64,000 nt of DNA from Beroe ovata (lineage: Eukaryota > Ctenophora > Nuda > Beroida > Beroidae), in assembly GCA_946803715.1 (NCBI GenBank), contig CAMPET010000144.1:45922-109921 (forward strand), in the 5' to 3' direction. Numbering within the stretch: position 1 is the stretch's first letter; the number at the start of each line of letters is the position of its first letter. A program made the position numbers and the translations under genes. A model generated the notes under the pieces. The model had not been told where the DNA came from. It was given only the letters and a program-made list of their open reading frames with translations, and made no database searches. This document shows positions 1 to 12,483 of this stretch, in pieces.

Positions 1-393
1 ACACACACACACACACGCACACTATGTCGTGTGGAATGCCGTCTTATGAACTTGAAGGTCGTTGCTTTACCTCACTTTCAATGCGAGATGTAGTACAGTC
101 TCGTATAGTTAATGTTTGGTGCTGTTAGTTTTGACGCCAGCCTCAGTGGATCATTGTGCCACCTAATATGATTGTGCCACCTAATATGATTATGAGTAGG
201 TAGTATAAATCATCATATTGAGGACATCATTAATGTCTTTATGATGTCTCCAATGAAGTTCGTTGGAGACATTTTGAATGCCTTTTAACATGCTTCAATC
301 CATAGCTCATGCATAAAGTATGAATTGTCATTGAAAAATTGGAACTGAATATCCCAACTCTTATCCATTTTGTTCCTTCAGGTACAATAAACA

Positions 394-480
394 ACTTGTT
401 GTCATATTGTTGTCTTATTGTTGTCATATTGTTGCCTTATTGTTGTCTTATTGTTGCGTTTTATTGTTGCCTTATTGTTG
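394..480. repeat. TTGTTG(T/C)CTTAT-like minisatellite
   Basis: About seven imperfect copies of a roughly 12-base unit of the type TTGTTGTCATAT or TTGTTGCCTTAT follow each other. The open frame crossing it reads as a monotonous LLPYCCLIV repeat, which is an artefact of the array. Confidence 0.8.
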
Positions 481-1942
481 AATTAAAACCGACAGGCGGC
501 AGTTGCGTGTCTTGCTTCTCGGGTTCCGACTGCGTTTCATGGCCTCGTATTTCTATTTCTATGGCTTTTATATGTAGGAATAACCATGATCAAAATGATG
601 TGTTCTAGAGTAGTAAACCAACCTATTATGTGTTGAACTGTATCGGTATTGGATGGAGTTTAAAGTTTATCAGTCAATCGGTAGATCAAATAATTTGCAA
701 AAGCCGTGCTGCAAGCCCACCCACGAGTATAAATACAAGCCGTCTGTAAATACACGTACTAAACTGATTTATATTGAGACAATGTCTTAGGAGACCATGT
801 GTACAGTGCAGTATTTCACTGCTTGTTGCGAATTAGAACACGCTATAGCAGCAATATAAAGCAACGGTTTAGGTTATTAGTACTTCATGACTGAAAAATA
901 TTATATACACCATTTTAGTACCACAACCTCGAAAGAAATGTAAAAATCCGTCGAATCTTTCTTGATTTTTGCGACTCATTCATGAAATTTTCACATTCTC
1001 GAACCTTCGACGCGATTAAGAACGAAAAAATATGACCGCAGCACCAATACGGTTGTGAAATATAAATTCTTGCATTTAACTTTGGTCCAACTCAACCTAA
1101 TAGTTACTTTTTGCGGGTATTATATTCGCAGACTTCATTCTGATTACTTTTAATCTAATATCGCGGGGTAATTTTCTGGGGGAGTGTACATTCTATGGCG
1201 ACTGTTTAATGTTATAGTATTGCAAGGTCAATCGTGCTTTTATTGAGCTCAGAACACGTTGAGCGTGTTTTGATAAGTGAAATGTCTTAGGATTAGGAGT
1301 AAGGAGTTGACTGAAGAGACGCTGTACCCGCTTTTCCAACTTTCCAATAGCAAAGGAAGAATCATGTCTTAGATTCTTCGTAGTAGCCTGGTTGATGATA
1401 TCGCTATTTTTTGTTAATTCTCATCAAGTTTCTGTTTGATTTCAATGATCGATTGTATATTTTACTCCAAGACGTGTGTGCTGTATTGTTTACACGACGT
1501 CTACTCATACTGCTTTTGCGATTTTAGTAGAAGTTCGCTCTGTACTGACTCTTTCAATTTTGATGCAACCATTTCAGGGTTAATATTTTAGGCTCCTGCA
1601 CTAAATTTGTTAAGTATCGAGCGTGATGTGTGACCCGAACCTCAGTACTGGCCACACGGCGCCATGGCGTTTATGTAGTAGATTTTGTTGTATGCGCAGG
1701 ACTTGTTGTTAGGTTAATGAGGATGAATGTGGACAATAGTCAATACCGTCCAGTTTATAATATATAGAGGCTAGTAAGTAGTAAAGTAATGGGCCTTAAA
1801 CTATTAAAGTAAGTAGTGGACCACTACTAGTGGTAGAATCTATTATTTACGACAGCAAGTAAAAGTAATCGCGTTGTCATATGGACGTGTGAGTTATCAT
1901 GCAGCTCATTAGCTGATTCACGCCTTTTGTTAGAGCCTCAGC

Positions 1943-2011
1943 AACACACACAGACACACAGACACACACAGACACACACACACAGACACACACAGACACA
2001 CACACACACAC
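1943..2011. repeat. CA/GACA microsatellite
   Basis: Uninterrupted mixture of CACACA and CAGACA units, one of many CA microsatellites in the window. Confidence 0.9.
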
Positions 2012-2492
2012 TCCACGCGGTAATCCGTTATTGTTCGGTACTCAGTAAATACTGCATGACATTACAATACTGGTATTGCACCCGGCGCCGTTCTATGCCG
2101 TCTGGACGGTTTCTGGCATGTCCCCGAGACATATCATTGTCCATTTCCCACGTCTCAGTGAGGGCGTTCCCACACTACTATCAATCACGCGGTATTTTAC
2201 CAAATCGAAGTACGCATAGCTTCACTTCCCTCTTCCGATTTCCTCCCTCTGATTTCTGAAAAGTCTCTGTGTCACAGAGTCATTGGTACCGATTCTTATC
2301 TCAATGCATATTTTATGTGTACATGTTGTATGATCGTATATCAGTATAAACTCCAGTATTTGTCGTGCTTTGAGTGTTCTTTCAGTTGGATTCCTCCAGT
2401 GATAATATCGTTTTTGATTGATAATTTGCTCCAAGGACGATGACCCGTGGAATCCCAGCCAAATCTCCTCCAGAATCAAAGTAGAATACATT

Positions 2493-5400
2493 ATGGAGAA
2501 CAGACATCCCGAGGATTCGGATATTTTCAGTGATCCACATAGCAACAACTCACCAGATCCCCACACACAGTCAACTTCCAGCCACTCAACAACCGCCTCA
2601 CTTCTCACCCTCTCCCCTACAACTGATGCTCCTCCTCCATCGTCCCCGGGGGCAAAACTCTCGTCCTCCCCTAGCAATTCCGAGACTTTACAGAAATGGA
2701 AGCGAACACGGATGAAGGTGAAAAGTTCCCTCAAGTTTCAGGAGGCTGGCAAAATCGCGAGGTTGAGACAAGCTCTGATTCTTGTTAAGGAAAACTCGAT
2801 GAGATACATGTAGGTATGATGAGCCCCGCGTTTTTTGGTCGATTCTCAATATTCTGACGTTCCATAAAGTTTCATAATGAGCATGAATTTCTCTTGATCA
2901 TAGGAGTTAAATGTCATATATTTGAGACGGTTATGACCATTTATCAAGCATCAGAGATGACGGCCTTCTCATATATAAATAGTCAATCATCTGTTCAAAT
3001 TGTGACACTGGCACTTTAAGCGTCTCCATGGAGCATCTATAATTCGAGTCGATCGCAAGAGCGACTTTCATTATGTCAGACTGTGACACACACACACACC
3101 TCAGCTCATTAATCGTAACACACTTGTGCGTGTGTGATATAGTTATGTTCAGGGAAATTGATTGGGGAAGTTGAGGAGCGAGATCAAAAGCCTGCTGAAT
3201 TTTAATAGATTGAAATTTGGGAGCCGCGCGGTTCTTGTGTGTATCACACATTATATTAACGGACAAGCTCAATATCATGTGATGATAATGACAGGGTATA
3301 AACTGTCTTCTGCAGAGGGACGGGGCATGTTCATTAATTCCCTCGGACAGCATGACAGGTCACATGAGGGAGGGAGGTTGACAAATGAACATTTTCACAG
3401 CACACGCTCGCGCGCGTTCACACGGCATATTGAGCTACTCAATGTCACGGCGCGTGCAGCTATATTATAACTTGTTGACTCTGCAGCTCTCAAAGGATCC
3501 ATGTTTATGCAGATACTTGCTGCGTGTCTCGGTGAATTGATATTTGGCATGACCAGCATTATAATTTCCACCCTCGAACTCTCGCGGTAATTCTTATGAA
3601 ATGGATTTTTCCTTAGTTTCAGAATTCGTCGAACGAGACACATTTTTGCAAGACCTTCTCTACCGTTTAGCGCCCATGATTCAGCCTCACTTGATAATTA
3701 TTTGAATCATTAGCAACTTCACTATGGTATTCATGTTTTCAGAAACGCACTTGCCAAAGACAGAGTGATGGAGGATGAGGATCCGTTCATTCTCCAGCAC
3801 TTCAACGAGAAGGTCACCAAATCCAAGAAGTCACATCCCTCATCTCAGAAGGTAGACATTGGCTGCAAAGTAGACTGCGTTTTACCAGTCTGCAAAACTT
3901 ATTCTACGCGGGAACAAAAGATTTATGCAGAAAAATAAGCCATGATCTGAATATTCGGCACTCCCTAATAGGTGGGAAGCGACGAACAGTTGGGGACGTT
4001 CGTTGTTGATCCAGCCGGCGATCTGTTCTTCTTCATACAGGTAGTTGGCATCACAGGATATAACCAAGTGCAATTCCAGTCCCAATAAATCGATTGGGAC
4101 GGACTATAGCCTTGCTCACATGATAACAATAGGAGCTCATATGACACGTACTGCTCCACAAATATGCACAGCAGCACTATTCATACCACCCCCAGTCCCC
4201 ATGACAACTCATATATATCCCAGGGTTCCCCTGGCGATGTTGTATAACCTGGTATCCTGGTACAACCTGGTATCCATGACAACCCATATATCCCAGGGAC
4301 TGGTAACTCTGGCGATGTTGTACAACCTGGTATCCTGCATACTCCGCATGACATTCACAGACTTTGAGGAGACACATCGACTTCTCACTTTCTCCATGGA
4401 CCTGCTCTGTGACGTGATTTACCTCCTTGATTTTTTCATAAGATTCAGAACGGGATACTTGGATGACGGGATTCTGGTGAATATTTAACGAGTTGATGCT
4501 GCTGATCCCCTTTCTCTGAGCATTGATTTACTTATTCGCTCATTGCGCACGTGCATCACTATTCAATTCAAGCGATCGCTCGACCGATCACTCCTTACCT
4601 CGGAGGATATGCTTTTCAACATATGAATCAAACCCTCCCAGTTTCTGATCCCAGTTTCTGTTCCCAGTTATTAAACTCTCCCGTCCCACAGGTGACAGAT
4701 CTCGGCAAGATCAAAGAGAACTACATGTCCACCTACTCCTTTACCCTGGACTTGGTGTCAGTGTTACCAGTCTGTTTCACTTACGGTGTCATTACCGAGA
4801 TGTTCAGACACTCATCACACTACGTGCTGAAGAGTGAGTCAACTTTTCGATCATACAGTAATTGATCTTCGGAGCAGAACGGTTCTTGGATGCGGTTTTT
4901 GAGTGTCTGTTTGACCGCGCTATCATCATATGGGGATTGAATTTCGTGTGATATGGTGGCATCCCTTGATTTCAGGCTCCCTGGCTTTGAAAACATCTAC
5001 TATACTCCGTGCTATACTGATTGGAGAGCCTACCCTGCGACTTCTCAAACTAGCCAAGTTCTGTACCATGAGAAAGTGAGTGTGTATGCGCCATATCTTC
5101 CAGCTTTGTTCAACATTCTCCCCATATTTGACCGAAGAAATGTAATGTATGATATCGCATTGAGATATTATACTAATGAAAACTTTAATTTTCGACCGAA
5201 AATTTCGCTGTACCTTCTTACCTTGCTGTCATCCGAACTTTTTATGCTTAGCCACAGGGTATCCCAAATCTCAGTGTCGTACCCGTGTTTCAGGTTTTTT
5301 GACAGTTTTGGCAGTAGAACCAACAGACCTGGTATGATGCGTGCTCTGTGTCTGGTGATATACCTCCTACTATCTATCCACTGGGTGGGCTGTATCTACT

Positions 5401-8400
5401 ACTGGGTATCGGAGTGGCACGGTTTNATGACATTCACAGACTTTGAGGAGACACATCGACTTCTCACTTTCTCCATGGACCTGCTCTGTGATGTGATTTA
5501 CCTCCTTGATTTTTTCATCCGATTCAGAACAGGATACCTAGACGACGGCATATTGGTGATTATAAGCATTGAAATAATTGATTAGTTTATTCGCTCATTG
5601 CGCACCTGCACCACTATTCAATTCAAGCGATCGCTCGAGCGATCACTCCTTACCTCGGAGGATATGCTTTTCAACATATAAATCAAACACTCCCAGTTTC
5701 TGTTCCCAGTTATTAAACTTTCTCGCCCCACAGGTGACAGATCTCGGCAAGATCAAAGAGAACTACATGTCCACCTATTCCTTTACCCTGGACTTGGTGT
5801 CAGTGTTACCAGTCTGTTTCACTTACGGTGTCATTACCGAGATGTTCAGACACTCATCACACTACGTGCTGAAAAGTGAGTCAACTTTTCGATCATACAG
5901 TTAAATTGATCTTCGGAGCAGAACGGTTCTTGGATGCATCTAGTTTTCGAGTATCTGTTTGACCGCGCTATCATATGGGGATTGAATATCCTGTGATATG
6001 GTGGCATACCTTTATATCATCTTGATTTCAGGCTCCCTGGCTTTGAAAACATCTACTATACTCCGTGCTATACTGATTGGAGAGCCTACCCTGCGACTTC
6101 TCAAACTAGCCAAGTTCTGTACCATGAGAAAGTGAGTGTGTATGCGCCATATCTTCCAGCTTTGTTCAACATTCTCCCCATATTTGACCGAAGAAATGTA
6201 ATGTATGATATCGCATTGAGATATTATACTAATGAAAACTTTAATTTTCGACCGAAAATTTCGCTGTACCTTCTTACCTTGCTGTCATCCGAACTTTTTA
6301 TGCTTAGCCACAGGGTATCCCAAATCTCAGTGTCGTACCCGTGTTTCAGGTTTTTTGACAGTTTTGGCAGTAGAACCAACAGACCTGGTATGATGCGTGC
6401 TCTGTGTCTGGTGATATACCTCCTACTATCTATCCACTGGGTGGGCTGTATCTACTACTGGGTATCGGAGTGGCACGGTTTCGGTACTGACGAGTGGGTT
6501 TTCCCCAAATTGGAGGAGGGGGACCCTAACAACGCCCTCCACAGGTGGGGGACTTCCTGCTTCTTGTTCTGTCCCCTCAGTACTACCGTGAGACTTCTTT
6601 TCCAGTTGTCAGTCTCATATCATTAATCATGCGTGTAACTGTTAATTGTGGGCTTGTGGGGGCGGCAATTCTCAGTATCTTGACCTGAGTAAGTTTCTAA
6701 CTCTCCTTCCCTCCCTCCATCTCCAGGAGGTATATCAGGTGTTTCTACTGGGCGTTCCTCACTCTGACTACAATAGGGGGACCTGAACAACCTGATACCA
6801 CTGTTCAGTACATTCTAACCTGTATCACATTCTTACTGGTTAGTCGCAACCTACACTTTCTTCATCACTATGGACTAACTTTACCATTGTTGAAATCTCT
6901 TGACTTAATATTTCTTTTCTTGACACCTCGTTACACTTTACACAAACATTTGCCGCTATTCAATTCAAGAGACTATTTTATTGATTTCCTCAGGGTATAT
7001 TCATTTTTGCCGCTGTAGTTGGAAATGTGGGGGATGCTATATCAAGCATGAATGAAAGCAAAACAACATATCAGAAAAGGTAAGACACACGAGTCAAATT
7101 AAAAATTGAACGGAGTTTCAATCGATCTTCCTTTGAGTTTTTGAATGCAGCAGGAAAACAGATTCACCGCTACTTACTTACTCAGACTCATCACCCCTCC
7201 TTGATTATCCAACACTCTGGGCTCATCACCCCTTGCTCATCACCCCTTGCTCATCACCCCTAATTCCCCACTCAGGGCGGATGCGATCAAGCTCTACATG
7301 CAGCATCACGGAGTCCCAGACCTACTCCAGCGAAAAGTGGCCAAGTGGCTGGAATACTCCTGGATTAGGACTCAAGGTGCCGATGAGCAGAGCCTCATGG
7401 ATGCCCTCCCGGAGCGTCTCAGAGCGAGAATAGCCATACAAATTCATGTGAAAACTCTCAAAAAGGTAAAATCGATAATGCAATGAGACCTCAATATTTT
7501 AGCGTGCGAAGGGGTCAGGTTTAGAAGCCGATACTAATATCAATCAGTTTGCAGTTATTTTTATCGTCCTGGCTAATTTCTCAGCTAATGTTCCCAATCT
7601 CACACAGGTGAAGATATTTGAGAATTGTGAGCATGGACTGCTCTGTGAACTCGTACTCAAACTCAAACCACAGATCTACTCCCCTGGAGATTTCATATGT
7701 AGGATAGGAGAGATAGGTTAGTCCATGAACTTCATGATCATTACTTGATGAGGTGGTTGATAGAGCTATCAGTGAGTAGGTAGCGAATTCGAATGAATAA
7801 TGATGATTGCCTAACATCATTTTTCATCGAATCTGCGATTCAATCGACACAATTTTCACAGTGAATCCCGAACTTCTCACTGCAAGCACCTATCCTCTGA
7901 CCTCATGAAATTGACACACAAACACACAGACACAGACACGTACACACACACACACANGGTGGCTGTTCTGGTGGCAGGGCAGAGTTTTGGGGAGATAGCT
8001 CTCCTCGGTGTGGAGGGGTGTAGCCGCCGGACGGCTGATGTCAGGTATTACTGGTGCCATGAGCCATCGTATACCTCTTCATGATCTACCACTCGGGTGA
8101 AGGCAAATTGAAAATCTGTCCAAGGGCCTGGTAGATTCTACCAGGTTTTGGGCAGATTTTGAATTGTCCTTCGCCCGAGTTAGGTGTGACTAGACTTGAA
8201 TTTAATCTAGAAAACTCAACCGAGAGTCATCACATCATCAATGATGATCTGTGTTTGTATTCGGTTGATTTGACTCATCAGTTTCCTCGATGAACTTTGT
8301 TCTGTACAGGGCTATTGGTTACTCGGAACTGTTATCACTATCGAAGAAGGCACTGACACAGGCACTCGAAGACTACCCCGAGGCGCGGAAACAACTAGAA

Positions 8401-9005
8401 CAGGAGGGGAAGAACAGACTGGGTAAAGGGAGCAGCTCTCAGAGCAATGCTTCCAACCACAAGTGCGTAATGCGTATGATGCTCATGTTGCTAGGACCTG
8501 TGTCAGAATATATCTGAACTTGAGACTGTCTCATTTCGTGAGACTGTCTCATTCTCCCTAAACGATGCATATTGTGTCTCAGTTTTCCACCGCCTCACGT
8601 CTGAGACTCTCACAATAATACATATCATGCTCCGCTTATAGAGAAGCTCTAACTAAAACTCTGTGTTCACAGAGACGAGGACTCAGGTGAGGAAAGCAAT
8701 GCTCGGGAAATAGCTGAGAATGGCGGCGGTGGCGATCAGCTCCAATCTCTGATCAAACAACTACGATCATTCGACAGTGTGGTGCGTCCCATAGAACTAC
8801 CAATGCTTCCTCGAATTCCATGTTATCAAAATTCGATAACTCCTATTTATAACTCCTCTATTTGCAGGCGTACAGTGAGAGATTAGCGCAGTTAACGAGA
8901 CAGAACGCCTCTCTCCAATCACAACTTGATCTCAGAACAGAAGAGTTGAGAGCTGCTCAACAGCGGATACAGGAACTCTCTCACCAGCACAACATTGATA
9001 GATGA
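2493..9005 (+). CDS. Cyclic nucleotide-gated cation channel subunit
   Basis: Opens a cation pore when cGMP or cAMP binds its cytosolic domain. Exons: 2493-2809, 3743-3851, 3972-4040, 4297-4476, 4692-4833, 4976-5075, 5294-5425 (cut by a gap), then duplicated exons 5427-5555, 5734-5875, 6032-6131, 6350-6544, followed by 6727-6838, 6994-7079, 7276-7465, 7608-7716, 7958-8044, 8310-8462, 8673-8781, 8868-9005. Visible in order: polar Ser-rich N-terminus, the pre-S1 FVVDPAGDL motif of CNG channels, S1-S2 ending RFRTGYLDDG, S4 LRAILIGEPTLRLLKLAKF, the S5 region (IHWVGCIYY), pore LTLTTIGGPEQP, S6 and C-linker (ISSMN, RADAIKLYMQ), the cNMP-binding domain with FGEIALLG and SRRTADV, and a C-terminal coiled coil. 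The filter TIGG resembles CNGB subunits; the C-linker and terminal leucine zipper resemble CNGA. The start is the first ATG of the long first exon. About 25 residues of the nucleotide-binding domain are missing at the N at 7957. Confidence 0.93.
4201..4335 (+). repeat. Mini-duplication of the S1 exon acceptor
   Basis: The start of the S1 exon and its acceptor (4276-4335, sharing GGCGATGTTGTACAACCTGG) is preceded by a close copy at about 4201-4275 that also carries an ATCCCAG acceptor. The true exon is placed at 4297 because it keeps phase with the pre-S1 exon. Confidence 0.75.
4297..6544 (+). repeat. Tandem duplication of CNG exons joined at an N
   Basis: Sequence from about 4351 to 5425 (exons for S1-S2, S2-S3, S4 and S5, plus introns) recurs at 5427-6500 with only scattered substitutions and small indels in the introns. 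The copies abut at a single N at 5426. Copy 1 breaks inside its S5/pore exon; copy 2 starts inside the S1-S2 exon. A working channel needs only one set, so this is best read as two alleles assembled in series. Confidence 0.9.
7914..7957. repeat. CA repeat ending in assembly gap
   Basis: A CACACA tract runs into a single N at 7957. Coding sequence resumes directly after it, inside the cNMP-binding domain and without an acceptor site, so sequence is missing here. Confidence 0.85.
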
Positions 9006-9338
9006 GTGAGGGGGGAATATATTGCTTCGAATTTCACTGACGCTTTAATTTCGGTTGTTATCGATTTTTTCGGGTATGAGTGCGCCACTAAATTGTCTCA
9101 GAGAAGTTGAGAACAACTTTATCTTTGATGAGAGCTCATCAGAAAGTGGGAGCTCATCAGAAAGTGGGATTCGGCCAGGATTAACATTTATGCACCATCA
9201 CCAAATCAAAAAATTTATTGGCTATGGAGTCTTGACCCGTTACAATTTGAGTAACTTTTAATATTTTGGTATTTTTATCCTCAATTTCAGTAAGTTATTT
9301 ATCCCGACTTTTTAACCGAATTTGCTTTGATTTAACCA

Positions 9339-9344
9339 AATAAA
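9339..9344 (+). terminator. Candidate poly(A) signal of CNG gene
   Basis: AATAAA lies 334 bases after the CNG stop codon. It is a plausible end of the transcript, judged by position only. Confidence 0.4.
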
Positions 9345-9641
9345 ACAGCAGTAATTGGCAATATTCCCAACTTTAGAGGGGTTGCAGTGTATCATACTGA
9401 TAGAGAATATTTCCGCATTGAGAAGTGCGTATTGCTCTGTTACAATGTACTCAACTTTAAGTTTTAGTAAATGCTAACTCTTCCACTCAATTGTCCATGC
9501 TTCGTGAAATAATGTATGGCATTTTGGACAGCCATGATAGGAATATGAACTAGGACAAGACAGTTGCTCATGAATATTTCGAAACGTGATAAAAACCATC
9601 CTGGCAGGAGCCACGGATAAGCCACTATCAAGTGAGGCTGC

Positions 9642-10173
9642 TTAGTACGCCTTTGCCCTCGCTTTCCTTGTTCGTCCCCTCCTACGTTCTTGCCTCTTCA
9701 CAATCAGTGGATTAGCTTGATCCTCAATTAACTCGTTCTGCTGTAGGTAGTAGGTAACAGTTTCATCCTCTTCATGCTTGGCAATGTTCCAGGAGGGAGT
9801 GTCCGGGTTATTGTTATCGTTGAGCTGTGGCGTCAGTTTCATGACTGTGTCTGCAGGTCCCGGCCGTGATAGCTGTGTAGCTTGCTCCGGGTGTGATCCC
9901 TGCTTGTCATCATGGCTGCCCTGGGATGATAATTGATGTAATGGGTAATTGATAGTGAGACTACTAGTACTAATTGAAATTCGAGATCAAGTCAATTAGT
10001 CTATATATTCAACTTCAAGTGATCACTTTAGATATAATCTTACTGCCTGCTATTGGAGTCCCTCCTATAGTTATAGTACAACTCCAAGTTGTACTCACTT
10101 GAACGGGCATGGAACAGCAAGATTGATGAAGGAGCACGACACTTAGCAACATGACAACCCACACTCCTCCCAT
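9642..10173 (-). CDS. Small secreted precursor with dibasic site
   Basis: Two exons, 10173-10099 and 9920-9642, with a canonical GTGAGT donor and an ATCCCAG acceptor in phase 0, give 117 residues. The first exon is a clear signal peptide: Met, then a hydrophobic stretch VWVVMLLSVVLLH, then small and Cys residues before likely cleavage near CCS or SMPVQ. The middle is polar and acidic (HEEDETVTYY, NELIED). The end is strongly basic: a KR site followed by QERRRGRTRKARAKAY and the stop. Signal peptide, acidic spacer, KR and cationic tail is the layout of a prohormone or a cationic host-defence peptide precursor. I recognise no family. A TATA box lies about 150 bases upstream. It is convergent with the CNG gene. 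The exon structure is well supported; the peptide role is inference. Confidence 0.7.
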
Positions 10174-10320
10174 AACGGTGTAGTCGGTGTTGCGAACACT
10201 AGAACACAGAATAACCGCGTGCAGCTAGCTGATGATCAGTGATCTAACTCTATGTGAACTAGTGCAATGTGCTATGAGTGCGTATAAATCACTGGGCCGA
10301 GGATTTGTGGTTCATCCTCT

Positions 10321-10328
10321 CTTTTATA
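10321..10328 (-). promoter_or_regulatory. TATA box of the secreted precursor gene
   Basis: Read on the minus strand this is TATAAAAG, about 150 bases before the start codon at 10173. That leaves room for a start site near 10290-10300 and a 5' leader of roughly 120 bases. Supported by motif and position only. Confidence 0.5.
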
Positions 10329-12139
10329 CCAGCACCTTGCTACAGGTTGTGATGATCATCGTCACAATGTGATAATATCATTCACTGTGCCCGTCTTTTC
10401 TCAATCACCTCACGTAGCCACGTGTATTAGTAAGCAGGAAAGAAGTTTTTGTCTTGAAGTGTCAAATAATCTAGCTTCTTAAGTCTATTGCATCCCCTAG
10501 AATATCATCTAGATAATGAGCTTATTTTGCATTTGTACCATAGAACTATTAGAGGCGTTACGGGGAAACGTTGTGTTTGGTTGACAAAATCGCACAGCAG
10601 ATGACAGCTGATCATGATACGGATTAAAGAATATTCTCCAAATTTCCTGATGATCACAGCGACTGCTATTACGACTTGAAATCGTGTCAAGTGTTTCTTC
10701 ATATCATTGGTAACTGAACTTGACTCCATCATCCATGCAATGGACAATACGGGATTGAATTTCTCCCTGTCAAATTTATCTTCGGATAAATTTCGAATAG
10801 CTGCGACTCCGAGTAGGACGTGTATCCAATTACCCACTCATTTACAGCTAATGAGTTACGCAATGATGACACAAACTTTATTATAAGTAAACTCTCTAAT
10901 TCAGCCTTAGAATATATTGTACATCACACAAAGAGAAATATTATGCTAATTGGATAATTGGAAAGATTATTCGACTCTTCTGGAATTGAGTTTCAATTAT
11001 TAATGAGTTGACGAGACACGCACTTCGTTCGGCGGTCAAAATATAACCACTTCAACAGGAAAATTTCTCAACCAAGCCAAATATATGCACTTGTCCCGAA
11101 ATTGAATCAAAATTATTCTTAAATAAAAGCAAATAAGTATCAGAGGAATGATAATAATAATTTCGCTCTAAGTGCCCCATCTGTTGTAATAACAAAACAG
11201 CATACTACTACTTTACTACTATTTACTCACAACATCTACTTTGTAATAATAACATATCAAAGCTGTATGATGTATAGAGAGTATGGAACCTTTAGAGATA
11301 AGAAGAATAAGATCGTCCATTTGTATATCGCAATCTTACATGGTATCGATGAAAACTGGGGAAGCTTAAAGCCAAGATTAAAACAGATAAACAAATAGGA
11401 CAAATAAAATAATTGAAAACTCTTAAAGGTGCGAATTCACAAATAATTACGATAGTGATTTGAATATGGAATAGTTCCAGTGCGATAGCTGAGTCACTAC
11501 TAGAAAATATAAGAACCAGCGAGTGAACCAATAGCGTGAGACCATTAGCCTTGAGACCAAGAGCTTTGGGAATAACAGTGGTGAAGCCTGAAATTGAGGA
11601 AGATTTAGAAAAATCAATGAACTGAATCATTTATGCCAAAGAAGTAGCGAAGACTTGTATGTCTTCATGTTTGCGTGGTTAAGCCAATTTGGGAATTGAA
11701 CTTTCAAAGTTTATACGCTCAATAATACTGTGATTTAATGTCTACTATGCATGATCCAAGGTAATGGTCATGAGAAGGTTGACGGTTCATTCGAGCTATC
11801 ATTGAAAAATGCAATATACGTTGAAACAAACGCAATATTATTATCTCAATTTCACGTACCTATACAGTACATTTAGTTTTACATACTGCGCGCGTCGTAT
11901 GCCAGTTATGGAGCGCGCGCTAATTGTTTCTCCTGCGCACAAGCATCAGCAGAAACATCGGCGCGCAATCCGTATTAGTGCGGTAAAGTAGCCGAAATAT
12001 GAGACCCATCTCCACAGCTGCTGTTCTTTTCAAGATATGCCATAAAATGGTAATCATCCATTGACTGACAGCAAGAATTGCCTGCATTAAGGACGTGTAG
12101 TACACGCGAATAGTGTAAAGATCAGTGGGGTTCAACTGA

Positions 12140-12265
12140 TAGCAGACAGTGAGTAGTGTGCAGGTGAAGTGTTAAGTTGATTACTGAGTAGTGTAAAGGT
12201 GATTAAGTTGATTACTGAGTAGTGTGCAGGTGAGTGGTATACAGGACGATTGAGTGGTATACACA
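12140..12265. repeat. Tandem array of TGAGTAGTGTRMAGGTGA-type units
   Basis: Three close copies of a roughly 30-base unit (GATTACTGAGTAGTGT followed by a GTGA-containing tail) are followed by two shorter GAGTGGTATACA-type derivatives. No coding potential is seen. Confidence 0.7.
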
Positions 12266-12483
12266 GTGTACAGGAGTGATCACAGTGTCCGCGTCCACTA
12301 TGCACACTTTCTATATAGTCGATTACAGTGTGGTATAACTTACATCACTTACATCGCTCACAATGCTAACTCAGATCATTGTTAGGTTCTACCCATTATC
12401 AATACACTGTACATGACCCTATTGCTGCAGCTTCACTCGCCACCACGCTCTCTCTCTTATCCCTGTTCCCGCATAATTAGAAC

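Larger units (their letters stand above)
1..2492. other. Region upstream of CNG channel, no gene seen
   Basis: I see no exon with convincing coding character here on either strand. The stretch opens with a CA run at the window edge, has a perfect 16-bp tandem duplication around 166-197, a TTGTTG-rich tandem array at 394-480 and a CA/GACA microsatellite near 1943-2011. The promoter and any 5' non-coding exon of the CNG gene should lie in the last part. An AG at 2472, about 20 bases before the ATG, could be a splice acceptor. Confidence 0.5.

Noticed and set aside
9055-9261. 68-aa open frame after the CNG stop
   Set aside because: Lies in the probable 3' UTR; its SSSESGSSSESG part comes from a 19-bp tandem duplication.
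10505-10837. 110-aa minus open frame
   Set aside because: No domain, no clear splice sites, ordinary composition; probably chance.
11292-11630. 112-aa minus open frame
   Set aside because: Hydrophobic AT-rich reading of non-coding sequence; no support.
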